From positions 344,637 through 408,636 of the forward strand of contig NZ_ATWI01000011.1 of assembly GCF_000421165.1 (NCBI RefSeq): a stretch of 64,000 bases of DNA. Direction: 5' to 3'. Under the pieces are notes generated by a model, which was not told where the DNA came from, did no database searches, and saw only the letters and a list, made by a program, of their open reading frames with translations. Below are positions 54,494 through 63,946 of the stretch, one piece after another; position 1 is the stretch's first letter; each line of letters begins with the position of its first letter. This DNA comes from Marinobacter daepoensis DSM 16072. Lineage in GTDB: Bacteria > Pseudomonadota > Gammaproteobacteria > Pseudomonadales > Oleiphilaceae. The position numbers and the translations under genes were made by a program.

Positions 54494-54623
54494 GATCATG
54501 ACAGGGAGAAAACCGGTGTGTTCTTCAATGATCCGTATTACCTGGCCTTGTTGGCTCTTATTGCTTGTTTGTGGGTGGCGACTGGGTAGGCGTTTTATGC
54601 GGCCCTTTTTTATTGGTGGCTCT

Positions 54624-55913
54624 ATGCGATTCACTCTGCAACGAACCTTTCTTCTTTTTCTCTGCTTGGTCTCTTTTGAGGCCAGCGCCCGAACTAAATC
54701 AGAAGCTCTCACCGCATGTCAAAACTACATTGCCCCTAAACAGTCGCACCCTAGTTATACCTTTTCCTGCGTGGATCAACTCTCCAATGGACAGCCCGCT
54801 ATTGTTGAGGTTATCCGTAACAATTTGGGCGTGGAACAGACTGGTGCAGCTTGGAATTACGACCCACCGCCAGAGTGTGAGCCTCCAAATACGCTTTATG
54901 AAGATCCACTTAGCGGCCAGATGGTTTGCGGAATCCCGCCCGATTGTAAAACAGACACCATACCCGGCGGTTCAATCATGAGTTCCGGCGGTGCGGTGGG
55001 TGGTGGTGCTGGCGTCTACAACGTGAACAGCTGTGCTTACACCTGTGGCATTAACTTCTCAAAATTGGATGGTCAAACGTCCATGTATGACGCTCAGGAG
55101 TGCACAGGGCTTGGCCAACCCTGGACGTCTGAAGATCCTGCTGACTACGAAAATCCCCCAGAACAGTGCGATGTCAAAGATAGCAAGGGCAACTGCCTGG
55201 ACATGGATAAACAGGACGGCGGCAGCTGCCCCACCGGCACCACCTATGGGCAAGTTAATGGCACTAACGTTTGTGTTCCATCCAGCACCCCGACGGATGG
55301 ATTAGATGCGGGCACCAAAGGCCCTGATGGACAGGGTGGTAACCAATCCGAAAGCGGTGGTGGTGGCGAAGGTGAAGGCGATGGATCTGGAAGCGGTAAT
55401 GGGGACGGATCGGGCGGTGATGGGTCTGGTGACGGTGATGGAAATGGCGGCGGTGGTGGAGGTGGTACCGGGGATGGCGACGGCGAAGAAGACCAGGGCG
55501 AGTACGGCTCCAACGCCTGTGAAAGCCCTCCTACCTGCAGCGGCGACGCCATCCAGTGCGGCATTGTCCGTGAAGTCTGGGAAAACCGGTGCCTGATCCA
55601 CGAGGCCAGCGAAAAAGCCGAAGGCTTCCTCAACCAGAACACCCAGGGTGTGGGGAATCTGGGGGATGAAAGCCTCGACCTGACCGATGACCTTGGCGAA
55701 ATCAACGTGGCGGAAAAACTCGGTGACTGGACCAACGTATCCAATCCCGCCCAGGGCCAGTGCCCACAGCCCCGTGAACTCCGGTTAAGTCTCGGCACCT
55801 ACCAGCTGCAATACGACCCCTTCTGTGAATTGGCCGAAGAACTCAACCCCCTGGTTCTGTTTCTGTTCACCTTCATCGGTGGCATGGCCATCGCTCGCAC
55901 ACTGACCGCATAA
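54624..55913 (+). CDS. Adsorption/minor coat protein (pIII-like)
   Basis: A 429-residue protein: signal peptide (LQRTFLLFLCLVSFEASA), a Cys-rich receptor-binding part (about 25-225), a Gly/Ser/Asp-rich linker (about 230-295), a C-terminal domain with paired Cys and a final membrane helix (LNPLVLFLFTFIGGMAIA). This is the pIII layout, which binds the host pilus and ends virion release. ATG 54624 gives a clean signal peptide; upstream in-frame codons to 54492 overlap the terminator and are unlikely. Confidence 0.88.
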   Translation: MRFTLQRTFLLFLCLVSFEASARTKSEALTACQNYIAPKQSHPSYTFSCVDQLSNGQPAIVEVIRNNLGVEQTGAAWNYDPPPECEPPNTLYEDPLSGQMVCGIPPDCKTDTIPGGSIMSSGGAVGGGAGVYNVNSCAYTCGINFSKLDGQTSMYDAQECTGLGQPWTSEDPADYENPPEQCDVKDSKGNCLDMDKQDGGSCPTGTTYGQVNGTNVCVPSSTPTDGLDAGTKGPDGQGGNQSESGGGGEGEGDGSGSGNGDGSGGDGSGDGDGNGGGGGGGTGDGDGEEDQGEYGSNACESPPTCSGDAIQCGIVREVWENRCLIHEASEKAEGFLNQNTQGVGNLGDESLDLTDDLGEINVAEKLGDWTNVSNPAQGQCPQPRELRLSLGTYQLQYDPFCELAEELNPLVLFLFTFIGGMAIARTLTA

Positions 55914-55922
55914 GGAGAACCC

Positions 55923-56243
55923 ATGCCACTGATTCAGTTTATCTGGGCCATCATCGTATCTGCCATCCCCTGGGTGGTCAGCAAGCTTATGAGAGCCATC
56001 GGCCTCGGGTTTGTGACCTATGTAGGCCTCTCCCTGGGCGTTGAGCAAGCGGAACAGTTCATCTTTGACCGCTTCAACAACCTCGGTACCGAGCTGTATC
56101 AGATTCTCGCCATCGCCGGATTTCCTCAGGGTATCAAAATCTTGTTTGCAGCCTTTGCAGCGGCGCTGGTCCTGAAGAACGCCGGAACCGGGGATCGACT
56201 GCGCAAACCCGTCTGGAAAAAACCCGGACCCTTCGAGGCGTGA
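55923..56243 (+). CDS. DUF2523-family minor coat protein (pVI-like)
   Basis: A 106-residue membrane protein with three hydrophobic stretches (IQFIWAIIVSAIPWVVS, GFVTYVGLSLGV, IKILFAAFAAALVL). DUF2523 proteins sit between the adsorption protein and Zot genes in many inoviruses and are thought to be tip proteins comparable to pVI. AAGGAG precedes the ATG. Confidence 0.88.
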   Translation: MPLIQFIWAIIVSAIPWVVSKLMRAIGLGFVTYVGLSLGVEQAEQFIFDRFNNLGTELYQILAIAGFPQGIKILFAAFAAALVLKNAGTGDRLRKPVWKKPGPFEA

Positions 56244-56245
56244 CC

Positions 56246-56401
56246 ATGAAACTTCGACACCGACTTGAAAACATCGCGTGGTGGCTGGTGACCGACGTCG
56301 CCCCCACCGTCCTGCTGTGCTGGGTTGTTGCCGAGCTGGCCTACGCCCAGGGCATGATTGACACCGTCACATATCTGGACACGCTGGAGCTTTGCCCATG
56401 A
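56246..56401 (+). CDS. 51-residue membrane peptide before Zot
   Basis: A basic, amphipathic start (MKLRHRLENIAWWL) followed by a hydrophobic helix (VAPTVLLCWVVAELAYAQG). It begins two bases after the DUF2523 gene and its stop overlaps the Zot ATG (ATGA), so it is translated. Possibly a small virion or assembly protein; no family recognised. Confidence 0.6.
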   Translation: MKLRHRLENIAWWLVTDVAPTVLLCWVVAELAYAQGMIDTVTYLDTLELCP

Positions 56402-57474
56402 TAACTCTTATCACCGGCACCCCCGGAGCCTCCAAAACGCTCAACGCCATCGACCTGGTGTTGAATGATCCCGCCTTCCAGGAACGGGCGGTCTACGTCT
56501 ACAACATCACGTTGCTTGAACCCGGCAAAGCCCTTGGTTGGCAAACCCTCGACCTGGAACAGGCGAAAGCCTGGTATGACTTGCCCCATGGGTCCGTCAT
56601 CATCCTGGACGAATGCCAGGACCTGTTCCCACCAGAGAAATTCGGCAGCAAAGTGCCCGAGCATATCCGGCAGCTGAACACCCACCGGCACTTGGGCATC
56701 GACCTCGTACTGATCACCCAGCACCCCAAACTGATCGACACTAAAGTGAGGCGCCTCGTTGGCCAGCACTTCCACTTCAAGCGTCAATTCGGTCTCCAGT
56801 CTGCCACTCGCTTCACCTTCCAGGAATGCGCGGACGACCCCAACGACTACTTTGCTCAGAAAGCCGCGACGAAAACCCGGAAACGCTTTAACAAGAAACT
56901 TTATGGCCTCTACAAGAGCGCCGAAGTACACACCCATAAACGCAAAATCCCCTGGCTCGTCTGGGGACTGCTCGGAATGGTCCTCGTGACCGGCACCCTG
57001 TTTTATACCGCCATAACCGGATTCGGCAGCGCCTCCCAGAAGCCCTCAGAAGAAAGCCCGATACAGAAAGCGGTCACCACGTTCAGCCCGGCCCCGAAAC
57101 GCCAGGCAGAGGGGCCCATCACACGGGAACAGTACCTGGAACGGTGGTCACCCAGGGTCAAAGGCATCCCGCACTCTGCACCGGCCTATGATGACGTGTA
57201 TGAAGTGCGCGACTTCCCTAGGCCACAGTGCCTCCTACGCGAGAAAACCCGCCAATGCCGGTGCTATACCCAGCAAGCCACGCCCCTGGACGTTCCAGAG
57301 GATCAGTGCCGCCAGATAGTGGCTAACGGGTATTGGGACCCGACCCGGGAACCGAGCCAAGTTGCTCGGGCAGGTAACAACCAGGGCGCGGAAAACACGC
57401 AGTCCAGCAGTGCGCACGAACGCACCCTGCAAGCCCTCCAGATCCGTGCAGAAACCCAGGCATTGAAGTTTTAA
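56398..57474 (+). CDS. Zot/pI-family assembly ATPase
   Basis: A 358-residue inner-membrane protein. The cytoplasmic N-terminal domain has Walker A (GTPGASKT, residues 6-13) and Walker B (SVIILDECQDL near 68), then a membrane helix (VWGLLGMVLVTGTLFYTAI, about 185-203) and a periplasmic tail with Cys pairs. pI/Zot drives extrusion of the filament through the envelope and is a hallmark gene of inoviruses. No pIV-type secretin is encoded nearby, so a host secretin is presumably used. Confidence 0.95.
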   Translation: MITLITGTPGASKTLNAIDLVLNDPAFQERAVYVYNITLLEPGKALGWQTLDLEQAKAWYDLPHGSVIILDECQDLFPPEKFGSKVPEHIRQLNTHRHLGIDLVLITQHPKLIDTKVRRLVGQHFHFKRQFGLQSATRFTFQECADDPNDYFAQKAATKTRKRFNKKLYGLYKSAEVHTHKRKIPWLVWGLLGMVLVTGTLFYTAITGFGSASQKPSEESPIQKAVTTFSPAPKRQAEGPITREQYLERWSPRVKGIPHSAPAYDDVYEVRDFPRPQCLLREKTRQCRCYTQQATPLDVPEDQCRQIVANGYWDPTREPSQVARAGNNQGAENTQSSSAHERTLQALQIRAETQALKF

Positions 57475-57627
57475 GCCCCATGACCAGCGGAGGGCCGGCG
57501 GTGGCGTGTGGGTGGAAGGCTTGCCCCAGCCACACGCCGCCGGCAGGCGAGAGACGTCCCTGTAACACGTCTCATAGAAAACGACGGAAGTCGATTTTGG
57601 AACACACAGACCCACAGTGAGCCACAG
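57475..57627. other. Intergenic region with hairpins: candidate origin and packaging signal
   Basis: Three inverted repeats lie between Zot and the replication gene, the place of the Ff intergenic region. The first is large: GCCGGCGGTGGCGTGTGG (57494-57511) pairs with CCACACGCCGCCGGC (57530-57544), leaving a TGG bulge. The second is GAGACGT N9 ACGTCTC (57551-57573). The third is CGAC GGAA GTCG (57582-57593). By analogy, the first could be the packaging signal and the others the plus-strand nick region. Confidence 0.65.
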
Positions 57628-58893
57628 ATGAAAATCAAAGATTTTGAGAGACTCGACATTACAACTGGTGAAACAGGCAAAGGGGACCTGTTCATCGGGC
57701 CTGAGGGTCAACAAATCAATTTACAAGGCGTGGATGTCCTCTGGACTGGCGTGGACACCGTGCGCCAACTGTTCGAGGGACGTCTGAAACCGGAACCGCT
57801 GGCCCAGATCGTCGAAGCCTATAATGAAAGCTATGACGCTACTATCACGGTCAAAGGGGTAGAGTTCAAAGTCCAGTCCGGTAGACGCGGTGGCTTCAAA
57901 TACATCCTGCAGAACCGGGAATATGGGCTAACCATCCTCCTGCAGAGCTTCTATGCCGATGCAGAGAACCCCGGCACCCACCTCAAAATCGAAACCTCCC
58001 CCAGATGGCTTTATGAGCGTTCCAGCCAGCAGATACATGACGAACTGGCAGAGTGGGGCATGTTCTTCCTCAAAGGCATCAAACCCGTTGGCATTGCGCT
58101 ACACCTCGCGGTGGATTTTCAGGGCTGGGAACCGCCCCAGGACTTTGCGCAACACTTCGTCACCCGCGCCAAAACCATCAGCGTCCACAACGGCCTGAGT
58201 GACCTCATCTTCAAAGGTCTGGATGGCAGTACCATCAACGGACGGGGTGAGACCTACACTTTCGGAAAAGCCAACAGCCTGCAGGTCTGCCTGTACGACA
58301 AGTCCAAAGAAATTGACGTCAGCGACAAGCGCGCCTTCATGGAATCCATCTGGGAATGCGCAGTGAATGAACATACCTTCCCGGATACCTGTTATGACCC
58401 TGAAAAGCCCGTCTGGCGTTTGGAAATCCGCTTTCATCACCGGATCGTCAACGAGATCTCCCAGGGCACCAGTGGCATGAAACCGATTTACACCTACATG
58501 GATGCGGTACCGCACCTGACTGGCCTGTGGCAATACGCTCTGAAATCCAACCGCTACGAAGTCAAACGCGAGTGGGTGCACCCCATCTGGACGAAACTGC
58601 GGGACGATATCGGCTTTGGCTACACAGCCCCGGATCTCATGTACAAACGCGCAAAAAAGGAACCCGGTTGCGGCAACGAAAAGAACGTATCTCTCGCGTT
58701 CGGCAATCTCCTGAGCATCTATGCACGCAACCGATTCAACGCCCGACAGGCTTGGGATTGCCTCAAGAAATCCGGACTCTGGGAGGACTTGTGTAATTAC
58801 TACCGACGACGGGAGATCTACGAAAACGAGCTGTTCCAGCTCGTCCAGGACGGACTCACGAAACGACGACTGTTAACGAAGGTGGCGGCATGA
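57628..58893 (+). CDS. Rolling-circle replication initiation protein (pII/RstA-like)
   Basis: A 421-residue protein of the phage replication initiation type. It has the N-terminal VDVLWTGVDTVRQLF, a mid-region with GLTILLQSFYADAENPGTHL and LYDKSKEI, and a C-terminal helical part with Tyr-rich YYRRREIYENEL. These initiators nick the double-stranded form and start plus-strand synthesis. The start follows the intergenic hairpins; an upstream in-frame ATG/GTG would lie inside them. The stop overlaps the integrase start (GCATGA). Confidence 0.85.
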   Translation: MKIKDFERLDITTGETGKGDLFIGPEGQQINLQGVDVLWTGVDTVRQLFEGRLKPEPLAQIVEAYNESYDATITVKGVEFKVQSGRRGGFKYILQNREYGLTILLQSFYADAENPGTHLKIETSPRWLYERSSQQIHDELAEWGMFFLKGIKPVGIALHLAVDFQGWEPPQDFAQHFVTRAKTISVHNGLSDLIFKGLDGSTINGRGETYTFGKANSLQVCLYDKSKEIDVSDKRAFMESIWECAVNEHTFPDTCYDPEKPVWRLEIRFHHRIVNEISQGTSGMKPIYTYMDAVPHLTGLWQYALKSNRYEVKREWVHPIWTKLRDDIGFGYTAPDLMYKRAKKEPGCGNEKNVSLAFGNLLSIYARNRFNARQAWDCLKKSGLWEDLCNYYRRREIYENELFQLVQDGLTKRRLLTKVAA

Positions 58894-59927
58894 TCAAAAA
58901 GCTACCATCGGGACGATGGCAGGTAGACGTACTCCTCGATGGACGTGGTTCTCGTCGTATTCGAAAACGGTTCGCTAGCAAGATCGAAGCAAGGCGCTTT
59001 GAGGCATATATTCTGGGCCAGAAAGAGAAAACCAAAGACTGGAACCCATCCAAGAAAGACAACCGGCGACTGATAGAGTTGGTGCGGCTCTGGTTCAATG
59101 CCAAAGGTGTTCACCTGAAAGATGGCGAGCGGCGTAAGCGATGCCTGGATTCAATGGCTGCCTGGTTAGGAAATCCGGTAGCCCGTAATCTCCGCCCATC
59201 TGAATTCTTGGCTTATCGGTCTTATAAGCTCCAGGAAGGTACAAGTGAGAAGACGTTGAACAACCACCTTGGTTACCTGAACGCTGTCTATAACGAGCTG
59301 CAACGACTGGGTGAAACTGACTTTGATAACCCGCTCCGGAATATCCAGATGATCCGGCTGGATGAGATCGAGCTATCTTGGTTAACCACAGAGCAGATCG
59401 GCCTGCTGTTGGAAACAATTGAGGGGTTCAGTCAGAACCCGCACGTCCATTTGTTGACAAGAATCTGCCTTGCTACTGGAGCCCGTTGGGGCGAGGCTGA
59501 GAATTTGCTGCCCCGACACGTTCAGAAAGGCAAGTTGACCTTTGTGAACACGAAAAGCGGTAAGTCCAGGAGCGTGCCGGTTAGCTCGGAACTGTTCGCG
59601 GAGATCCAGGTGCATTTAAAGGAGTATGGTCAGTTCAGTTTTTCCCTTTCTGCATTTCGCCGTGCTTTGGTTAAGTCAGGTATTCAGTTGCCCAAGGGGC
59701 AGGCTGCCCATGTTCTTAGGCATACCTTTGCTAGTCACTTTGTAATGAACGGTGGGGATATTCTGACGTTACAAAAGATCCTGGGTCATTCAACCATCAA
59801 TATGACTATGCGCTATGCGCATTTGGCACCGGATCACTTAAAGGATGCCATCAAACATGGCCCTATGTTGGCAAAATGTTGGCAACAATCGAAAAAACAG
59901 GAATCCAGAAACGAAAAAAGCCCCTGA
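58890..59927 (+). CDS. Tyrosine recombinase integrase, Pf-type
   Basis: A 345-residue integrase: N-terminal arm-binding part (KKLPSGRWQVDVLLDGRGSR), core-binding helices (about 60-150) and the catalytic domain with Arg in ATGARWGEAENL, Lys in NTKSGKSRSVPV, HxxR in AHVLRHTFASHF, His in LGHSTINMTMRYA and the nucleophile Tyr in MRYAHL. The last six residues (RNEKSP) and the stop lie inside the attachment core, so integration and excision keep its end intact. It is translationally coupled to the replication gene. Confidence 0.93.
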   Translation: MIKKLPSGRWQVDVLLDGRGSRRIRKRFASKIEARRFEAYILGQKEKTKDWNPSKKDNRRLIELVRLWFNAKGVHLKDGERRKRCLDSMAAWLGNPVARNLRPSEFLAYRSYKLQEGTSEKTLNNHLGYLNAVYNELQRLGETDFDNPLRNIQMIRLDEIELSWLTTEQIGLLLETIEGFSQNPHVHLLTRICLATGARWGEAENLLPRHVQKGKLTFVNTKSGKSRSVPVSSELFAEIQVHLKEYGQFSFSLSAFRRALVKSGIQLPKGQAAHVLRHTFASHFVMNGGDILTLQKILGHSTINMTMRYAHLAPDHLKDAIKHGPMLAKCWQQSKKQESRNEKSP

Positions 59928-59992
59928 AATCAGGGGCTTTTCTCTTGCAAGGTGGTGGAGACGGCGGGAATTGAACCCGATGCCGCACCTAT
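59907..59992. repeat. Phage attachment core, junction copy
   Basis: An exact copy of 47290-47375, joining unit 1 to unit 2. It includes the terminator hairpin (59914-59941) and the tRNA/tmRNA-like 3' end on the minus strand (59953-about 59987). It also encodes the integrase C-terminus. Confidence 0.85.
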
Positions 59993-60174
59993 TTTCACGC
60001 CCACAGAAAACCACAATGCTCCATAAAACAGCCGCTTACAAAAACGGCATTCCACAAATAACCACTCAAAAACACAGTTGCGTTGACACTTTGTGGACAC
60101 TTTTGAGCAGCTGCTTTTGTTACCACTTTAGCGACAGATTCGTTAAGCTTGCTAGGTAACATTCAAAGGAGTGG

Positions 60175-60627
60175 ATGATGTTTCTTCGCAGAAGCTTTAT
60201 TTGCTTGTTGTACCTTCTAAGCACAGCCCCTTTAACTGCCCAGGCTCAAGCCATGTACAAGTGGGTGGACGAAAATGGGGTGACTCATTACTCGGACTCA
60301 AGGTCAGATGAGCGTGCCAAGCGAGTCATCCCTCCTGGTATGACGATTGTTCCAATGGGGAGTAATGTTGGCGCTCAGAGGGCGATAGAGCGTCTTGGCC
60401 AAGGGGAGCGGCGTAGTTCATCTTCGTCCAGTCGCGCCAGGGCGAATGCTCAGAAGAAGCAGGATCAAAAGCGCAAGGCCGCCGTTTGCAAGCGCTACAA
60501 GGATCGTATTGAATGGATTGATAACCGCTTGCGTGCCGGAGGTTACTCTAACTCCCAGGGCAACCGTTGGAGAGCAGAAAGGCGAGAGGTCTCCAGTAAG
60601 CGGGCTTGGGAGTGCTTGCGGAAGTGA
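60175..60627 (+). CDS. Exported DUF4124-domain protein, second copy
   Basis: The encoded protein is identical to the one at 47558-48010 and has the same ribosome-binding site and downstream spacing. See that entry for domain details. Confidence 0.82.
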   Translation: MMFLRRSFICLLYLLSTAPLTAQAQAMYKWVDENGVTHYSDSRSDERAKRVIPPGMTIVPMGSNVGAQRAIERLGQGERRSSSSSSRARANAQKKQDQKRKAAVCKRYKDRIEWIDNRLRAGGYSNSQGNRWRAERREVSSKRAWECLRK

Positions 60628-60648
60628 TAACCTGATACGGAGGTTTTC

Positions 60649-61323
60649 ATGTGCGGCCGATTCAACGTATCCGACGACCCCTTAGTCCAGGGCCTCCTGG
60701 ATGAACTCGGCATCCCGCTCCGGATAGAGCCCCGCGTTAACATCGCCCCCGGAGCCAAAGCCCAGATCGTCTACGAAACCCACCAGGGCCGCACCCTGCA
60801 GGACGCCATCTGGTCACTGCTCATAGAACGCAAACCAGACGGCACCGGCTACCGCCCCTCGCCAAAGTACAGCACCTTCAACGCCCGATCGGGCAGCCTG
60901 GGCACCAGCCCACTCTGGAAAAAACGCTTTCACAGCCAGCGGGCCATCATACCGGCCAGCGGCTTCCATGAATGGACAGGTGAGAAAGGCCACAAGCAGT
61001 GCTACAACATCCACCCGGCCGAAAGCGCCATCGCTTTTGCCGGCCTGTATGAGCTGTGGGACTACCAGGAAGAAGTGGTACCGTCGTTCACCATCATCAC
61101 CCTGCCACCACACCCCAGGTTCAGCCACATCCACCCGAAAAGCATACCGCTCATGCTCAACAGTGAAGACTTCGACATGTGGCTGGACCCAAGCCTGACC
61201 AACACAGACCCATTCCAGGACTTACTCAAAACCCGAATCCGGCAACCACTCTTGGTAGAGTCCATAAAATCACCCGCGACCCTAGAACAAACAGGCCAAG
61301 CGGAACGAATCGAGCCGGATTGA
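60649..61323 (+). CDS. SRAP/YedK-family protein, second copy
   Basis: The encoded protein is identical to the one at 48032-48706, including Cys2, Asn, Glu and His of the active site. Two copies on the chromosome would double the dose of this abasic-site protein in the lysogen. Confidence 0.93.
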   Translation: MCGRFNVSDDPLVQGLLDELGIPLRIEPRVNIAPGAKAQIVYETHQGRTLQDAIWSLLIERKPDGTGYRPSPKYSTFNARSGSLGTSPLWKKRFHSQRAIIPASGFHEWTGEKGHKQCYNIHPAESAIAFAGLYELWDYQEEVVPSFTIITLPPHPRFSHIHPKSIPLMLNSEDFDMWLDPSLTNTDPFQDLLKTRIRQPLLVESIKSPATLEQTGQAERIEPD

Positions 61324-61339
61324 AATCGCGGATCGGAAG

Positions 61340-61528
61340 GTGAGAGCATTTACGACTGGATTGGGCGTTTCTCTTGCTATAGTTTTAAACTCTTCAAAGA
61401 CTTGTATGGTATTTGCTTGCTTGCTTGCTTGCCTAGCAAGCTATCAAGTTGGGCGCCCTATCGCTCCGGCGTACAGCAACTTAGATAGAGTCTGCATCTA
61501 TCCGGGAGGTGAAGTGCTCTTTTTGTGA
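61340..61528 (+). CDS. Doubtful small reading frame with TTGC repeats, second copy
   Basis: Same as 48723-48911; the number of TTGC units is also the same in both copies, so no slippage difference is seen between them. Confidence 0.3.
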   Translation: MRAFTTGLGVSLAIVLNSSKTCMVFACLLACLASYQVGRPIAPAYSNLDRVCIYPGGEVLFL

Positions 61529-61842
61529 TCTGCTTTTCAGGGTAGTACGTACTATTTAGAGGAAGTTTCGGTTATTAACCCTGTTAAAACAGTGAGTTAT
61601 ACTTTACTGTTTTGGTTGATTGCTCTCCGGTTGAGTCCGGTGATTGGAAAAGTGGGGTTTTAGGTTGAGTACATTTTGAGGTTTCTGTACAATGATTGGC
61701 CCAGTTTCGTAGTCATAGAAGCTTACATTTTGGTGCTATGGTCTAAAAATTGAGTGCAATTCGTTGACTTTCATAGTTACGAGTTCTATTGTTTGAAGAA
61801 AGAACGGATGCACTCGATAGACACTAAAACGTGGAGATTGTT

Positions 61843-61923
61843 ATGAAAGTTACCGACAATAAGTTTGCGTTGTTAAAAGTTACAGATAACAAATGCACTC
61901 TAGATAAGGTGACTGACAACTGA
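61843..61923 (+). CDS. 26-residue KVTDN-repeat peptide, second copy
   Basis: Identical to 49226-49306. The terminator that follows is at 61940-61967. Confidence 0.6.
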   Translation: MKVTDNKFALLKVTDNKCTLDKVTDN

Positions 61924-61939
61924 TCGGTGTCTTATGTAG

Positions 61940-61967
61940 AAAAAGGGAGGCTTTGCCTCCCTTTTTT
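61940..61967. terminator. Bidirectional terminator, second copy
   Basis: Same hairpin as 49323-49350 (AAAAAGGGAGGC with GCCTCCCTTTTT). Confidence 0.9.
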
Positions 61968-61986
61968 ATTGCCTGAGTTTAATTTT

Positions 61987-63243
61987 TCAACCTTGAGTCT
62001 CGGCCTCGGCGCTTCCTTCATCGACCAATTCAAGTTGCTGTCCCTCGGGGCGTTGCCATTTACAGAAGAAAGTTATTCCTGGCATCAGCCATTTTGTTGT
62101 CCAAGCAGATAAGGTGTTAGTAGGGTGTTGGTGGATAGTCCAGTCTTCCGAGTGCCCAAATCTAATCAGCTCAAAACTCCAATTATCCGGAAGATTCATT
62201 GTTATTTTTGCGCCACATGTAGGTTCATTTCTGCTACTTATAAAATAATCATCGTAAATGGTCGACGTTTCCTTTATCTCAATGTCTGTCCATGGTTTGT
62301 CGATTGTATGTTCCTTGTTGAGCCTTATTTCAAGAGTGCTTCCTTTGTGAGTAACTGATATTCCATCAGCTTCAGCTTTTAATTTAACGGTTTTTCCGTC
62401 TAGGTATAGGTGCTTTAAAGAATTAAAAACTTCTTCGTGGTCGACTGAAATTGAGAGTTGATACTTTGGGTTGTCTCCATCGAATGATAGCTCTGCAACC
62501 TTAACAATCGAAGAAAACTTAACGTTGTGTTTAATGCACTTTGGTTCAGGCGTCGAGCTATCTTCTTCTTCGTTATTTTCATAGCCGGGTTCTAGGCAAA
62601 TGGTGTGTATCTTATAGCTGCACACTTCGTGCCAAATAATGCTGTCCTTCCCATTCTCCATTACCGTAACGGTTTGATGATAGTCTGAGCGATGAGGTGT
62701 CTCTGGCTCAAGGAATGGTGAAAGCTTTTCTGAGACTGCTGAATATAAACCTAGCTCATGTGCGCAATGCGGACCATATGCTCTTTCATGGATAAGTTTC
62801 AGTTTTGACCTTATCTCATCTCTTGGAGACGCTGATATTAAGTTGTCTAATAGTTTGGCGCTGAGCAGTCTTCGTGTATTGGTGCCGACTTCATTTAATT
62901 CTTCAGAAAGCCTGTCTACATGTGTTGTGACGATTGGTGAAATTTTTGTATGGAAAAATTTCTCTATGCTTGCAGCTATAAAATAAACAATAATGGAGCT
63001 GAGTAATATGGTCCATCCTACCCATTTAGCCTCCCCCAGATAGCTTTCTATTAGCTCTGAAAGACTAGAATTTTTGTTTATTCCAAGATCATTTACAATA
63101 AAGTTATGTATTTCCGGGGCGTTACTTCCAAGAAGTATTAGAACAATTCCAAGTCCCAAAAAAGATAATATCTGAACATTTAATCTAAAATTCTCTAATA
63201 TGTTTTTTTGGCTGCTCGTTTTTGTGTTCGGTTTATTTTTCAT
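61987..63243 (-). CDS. Repressor-coupled membrane protein, second copy
   Basis: The encoded 418-residue protein is identical to the one at 49370-50626, again starting two bases after the repressor stop. Confidence 0.7.
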   Translation of the reverse strand: MKNKPNTKTSSQKNILENFRLNVQILSFLGLGIVLILLGSNAPEIHNFIVNDLGINKNSSLSELIESYLGEAKWVGWTILLSSIIVYFIAASIEKFFHTKISPIVTTHVDRLSEELNEVGTNTRRLLSAKLLDNLISASPRDEIRSKLKLIHERAYGPHCAHELGLYSAVSEKLSPFLEPETPHRSDYHQTVTVMENGKDSIIWHEVCSYKIHTICLEPGYENNEEEDSSTPEPKCIKHNVKFSSIVKVAELSFDGDNPKYQLSISVDHEEVFNSLKHLYLDGKTVKLKAEADGISVTHKGSTLEIRLNKEHTIDKPWTDIEIKETSTIYDDYFISSRNEPTCGAKITMNLPDNWSFELIRFGHSEDWTIHQHPTNTLSAWTTKWLMPGITFFCKWQRPEGQQLELVDEGSAEAETQG

Positions 63244-63244
63244 T

Positions 63245-63946
63245 TTATAAATCCTTACCTACCCAAACCACTTTCCCAATTACTTCAAGATTTTCTAGAT
63301 TAGAACTTGAAATTTCTTGCGGTGGATATTCTTTGTTGTCACTAAGTAACTGTACGCCGTCATTCCACAACGTTTGAATTCTCTTAACGAGCAAGTGGTC
63401 TCCGTTCCGAATGACATAAATATGTCCATCGCGAAGCTTTTTTTCACTGGTATTCACCATTACAGTTTCATTATCTGAAATCGTGGGCTCCATTGAGTCA
63501 CCCTTGGCAAATACCAGCGCTAGGTCCTGCTCATGAAGTCCCCGGTATCGGAGCCACTTTCGTCTAAACGCCAATTCCCTAGTTGGTGATTCGTCCTCTG
63601 CGAGGGAGCCGTGACCAGCTGCAACCTGCACGTTGTAACCAGGTATCAGCGCAAATTCCTCATCTAGCTTTCTGAGTTTTTCGATGTCTTGGGTTAAAGC
63701 TTCCCCAGATCCTTTGGCGTCTTTGGTTCCCTCGCCGGTTAAAACCCAGTTAGCACTGAATCCCATTTCTACAAGCTTCAACAATACCGCTGCGTCGGGA
63801 ACTCTGTTTCCGCGTTCGTAGTGACCAAGCGAATTTTTGTGAATGCCTAGTTCTTCCGCAAAGGCGCCTTGGCTTTTGCCGTTTCTGATTTCCGCAAGTC
63901 GTTGACCAATTGCTAAAGCAGCATCGTTCTGTGTGTCTTGTTGCAT
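63245..63946 (-). CDS. CI/LexA-like repressor, second copy
   Basis: The encoded protein is identical to the one at 50628-51329. Both repressors would bind the operators of both units, so the lysogen should be doubly repressed and both units should respond together to SOS. Confidence 0.93.
   Translation of the reverse strand: MQQDTQNDAALAIGQRLAEIRNGKSQGAFAEELGIHKNSLGHYERGNRVPDAAVLLKLVEMGFSANWVLTGEGTKDAKGSGEALTQDIEKLRKLDEEFALIPGYNVQVAAGHGSLAEDESPTRELAFRRKWLRYRGLHEQDLALVFAKGDSMEPTISDNETVMVNTSEKKLRDGHIYVIRNGDHLLVKRIQTLWNDGVQLLSDNKEYPPQEISSSNLENLEVIGKVVWVGKDL

Larger units (their letters stand above)
47290..59906 (+). mobile_element. Complete inovirus-type (filamentous) prophage, unit 1
   Basis: A 12,617-bp unit bounded by attachment cores. 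It has its own tyrosine integrase at the right end, a leftward repressor and a rightward block in filamentous-phage order: Xis-like regulator, small proteins, ssDNA-binding protein, small membrane proteins, major coat, pIII-like adsorption protein, DUF2523 protein, Zot/pI, intergenic hairpins, replication protein, integrase. This is the Pf-type lifestyle with integrase rather than XerCD. It is larger than typical 6-8 kb inoviruses because of about 4 kb of cargo at the left end. Confidence 0.92.

Noticed and set aside
47290..59906. A XerCD/dif-type integration as in CTX phage.
   Set aside because: The phage has its own tyrosine integrase and a tRNA-like core; I saw no dif-like 28-base site at the borders.
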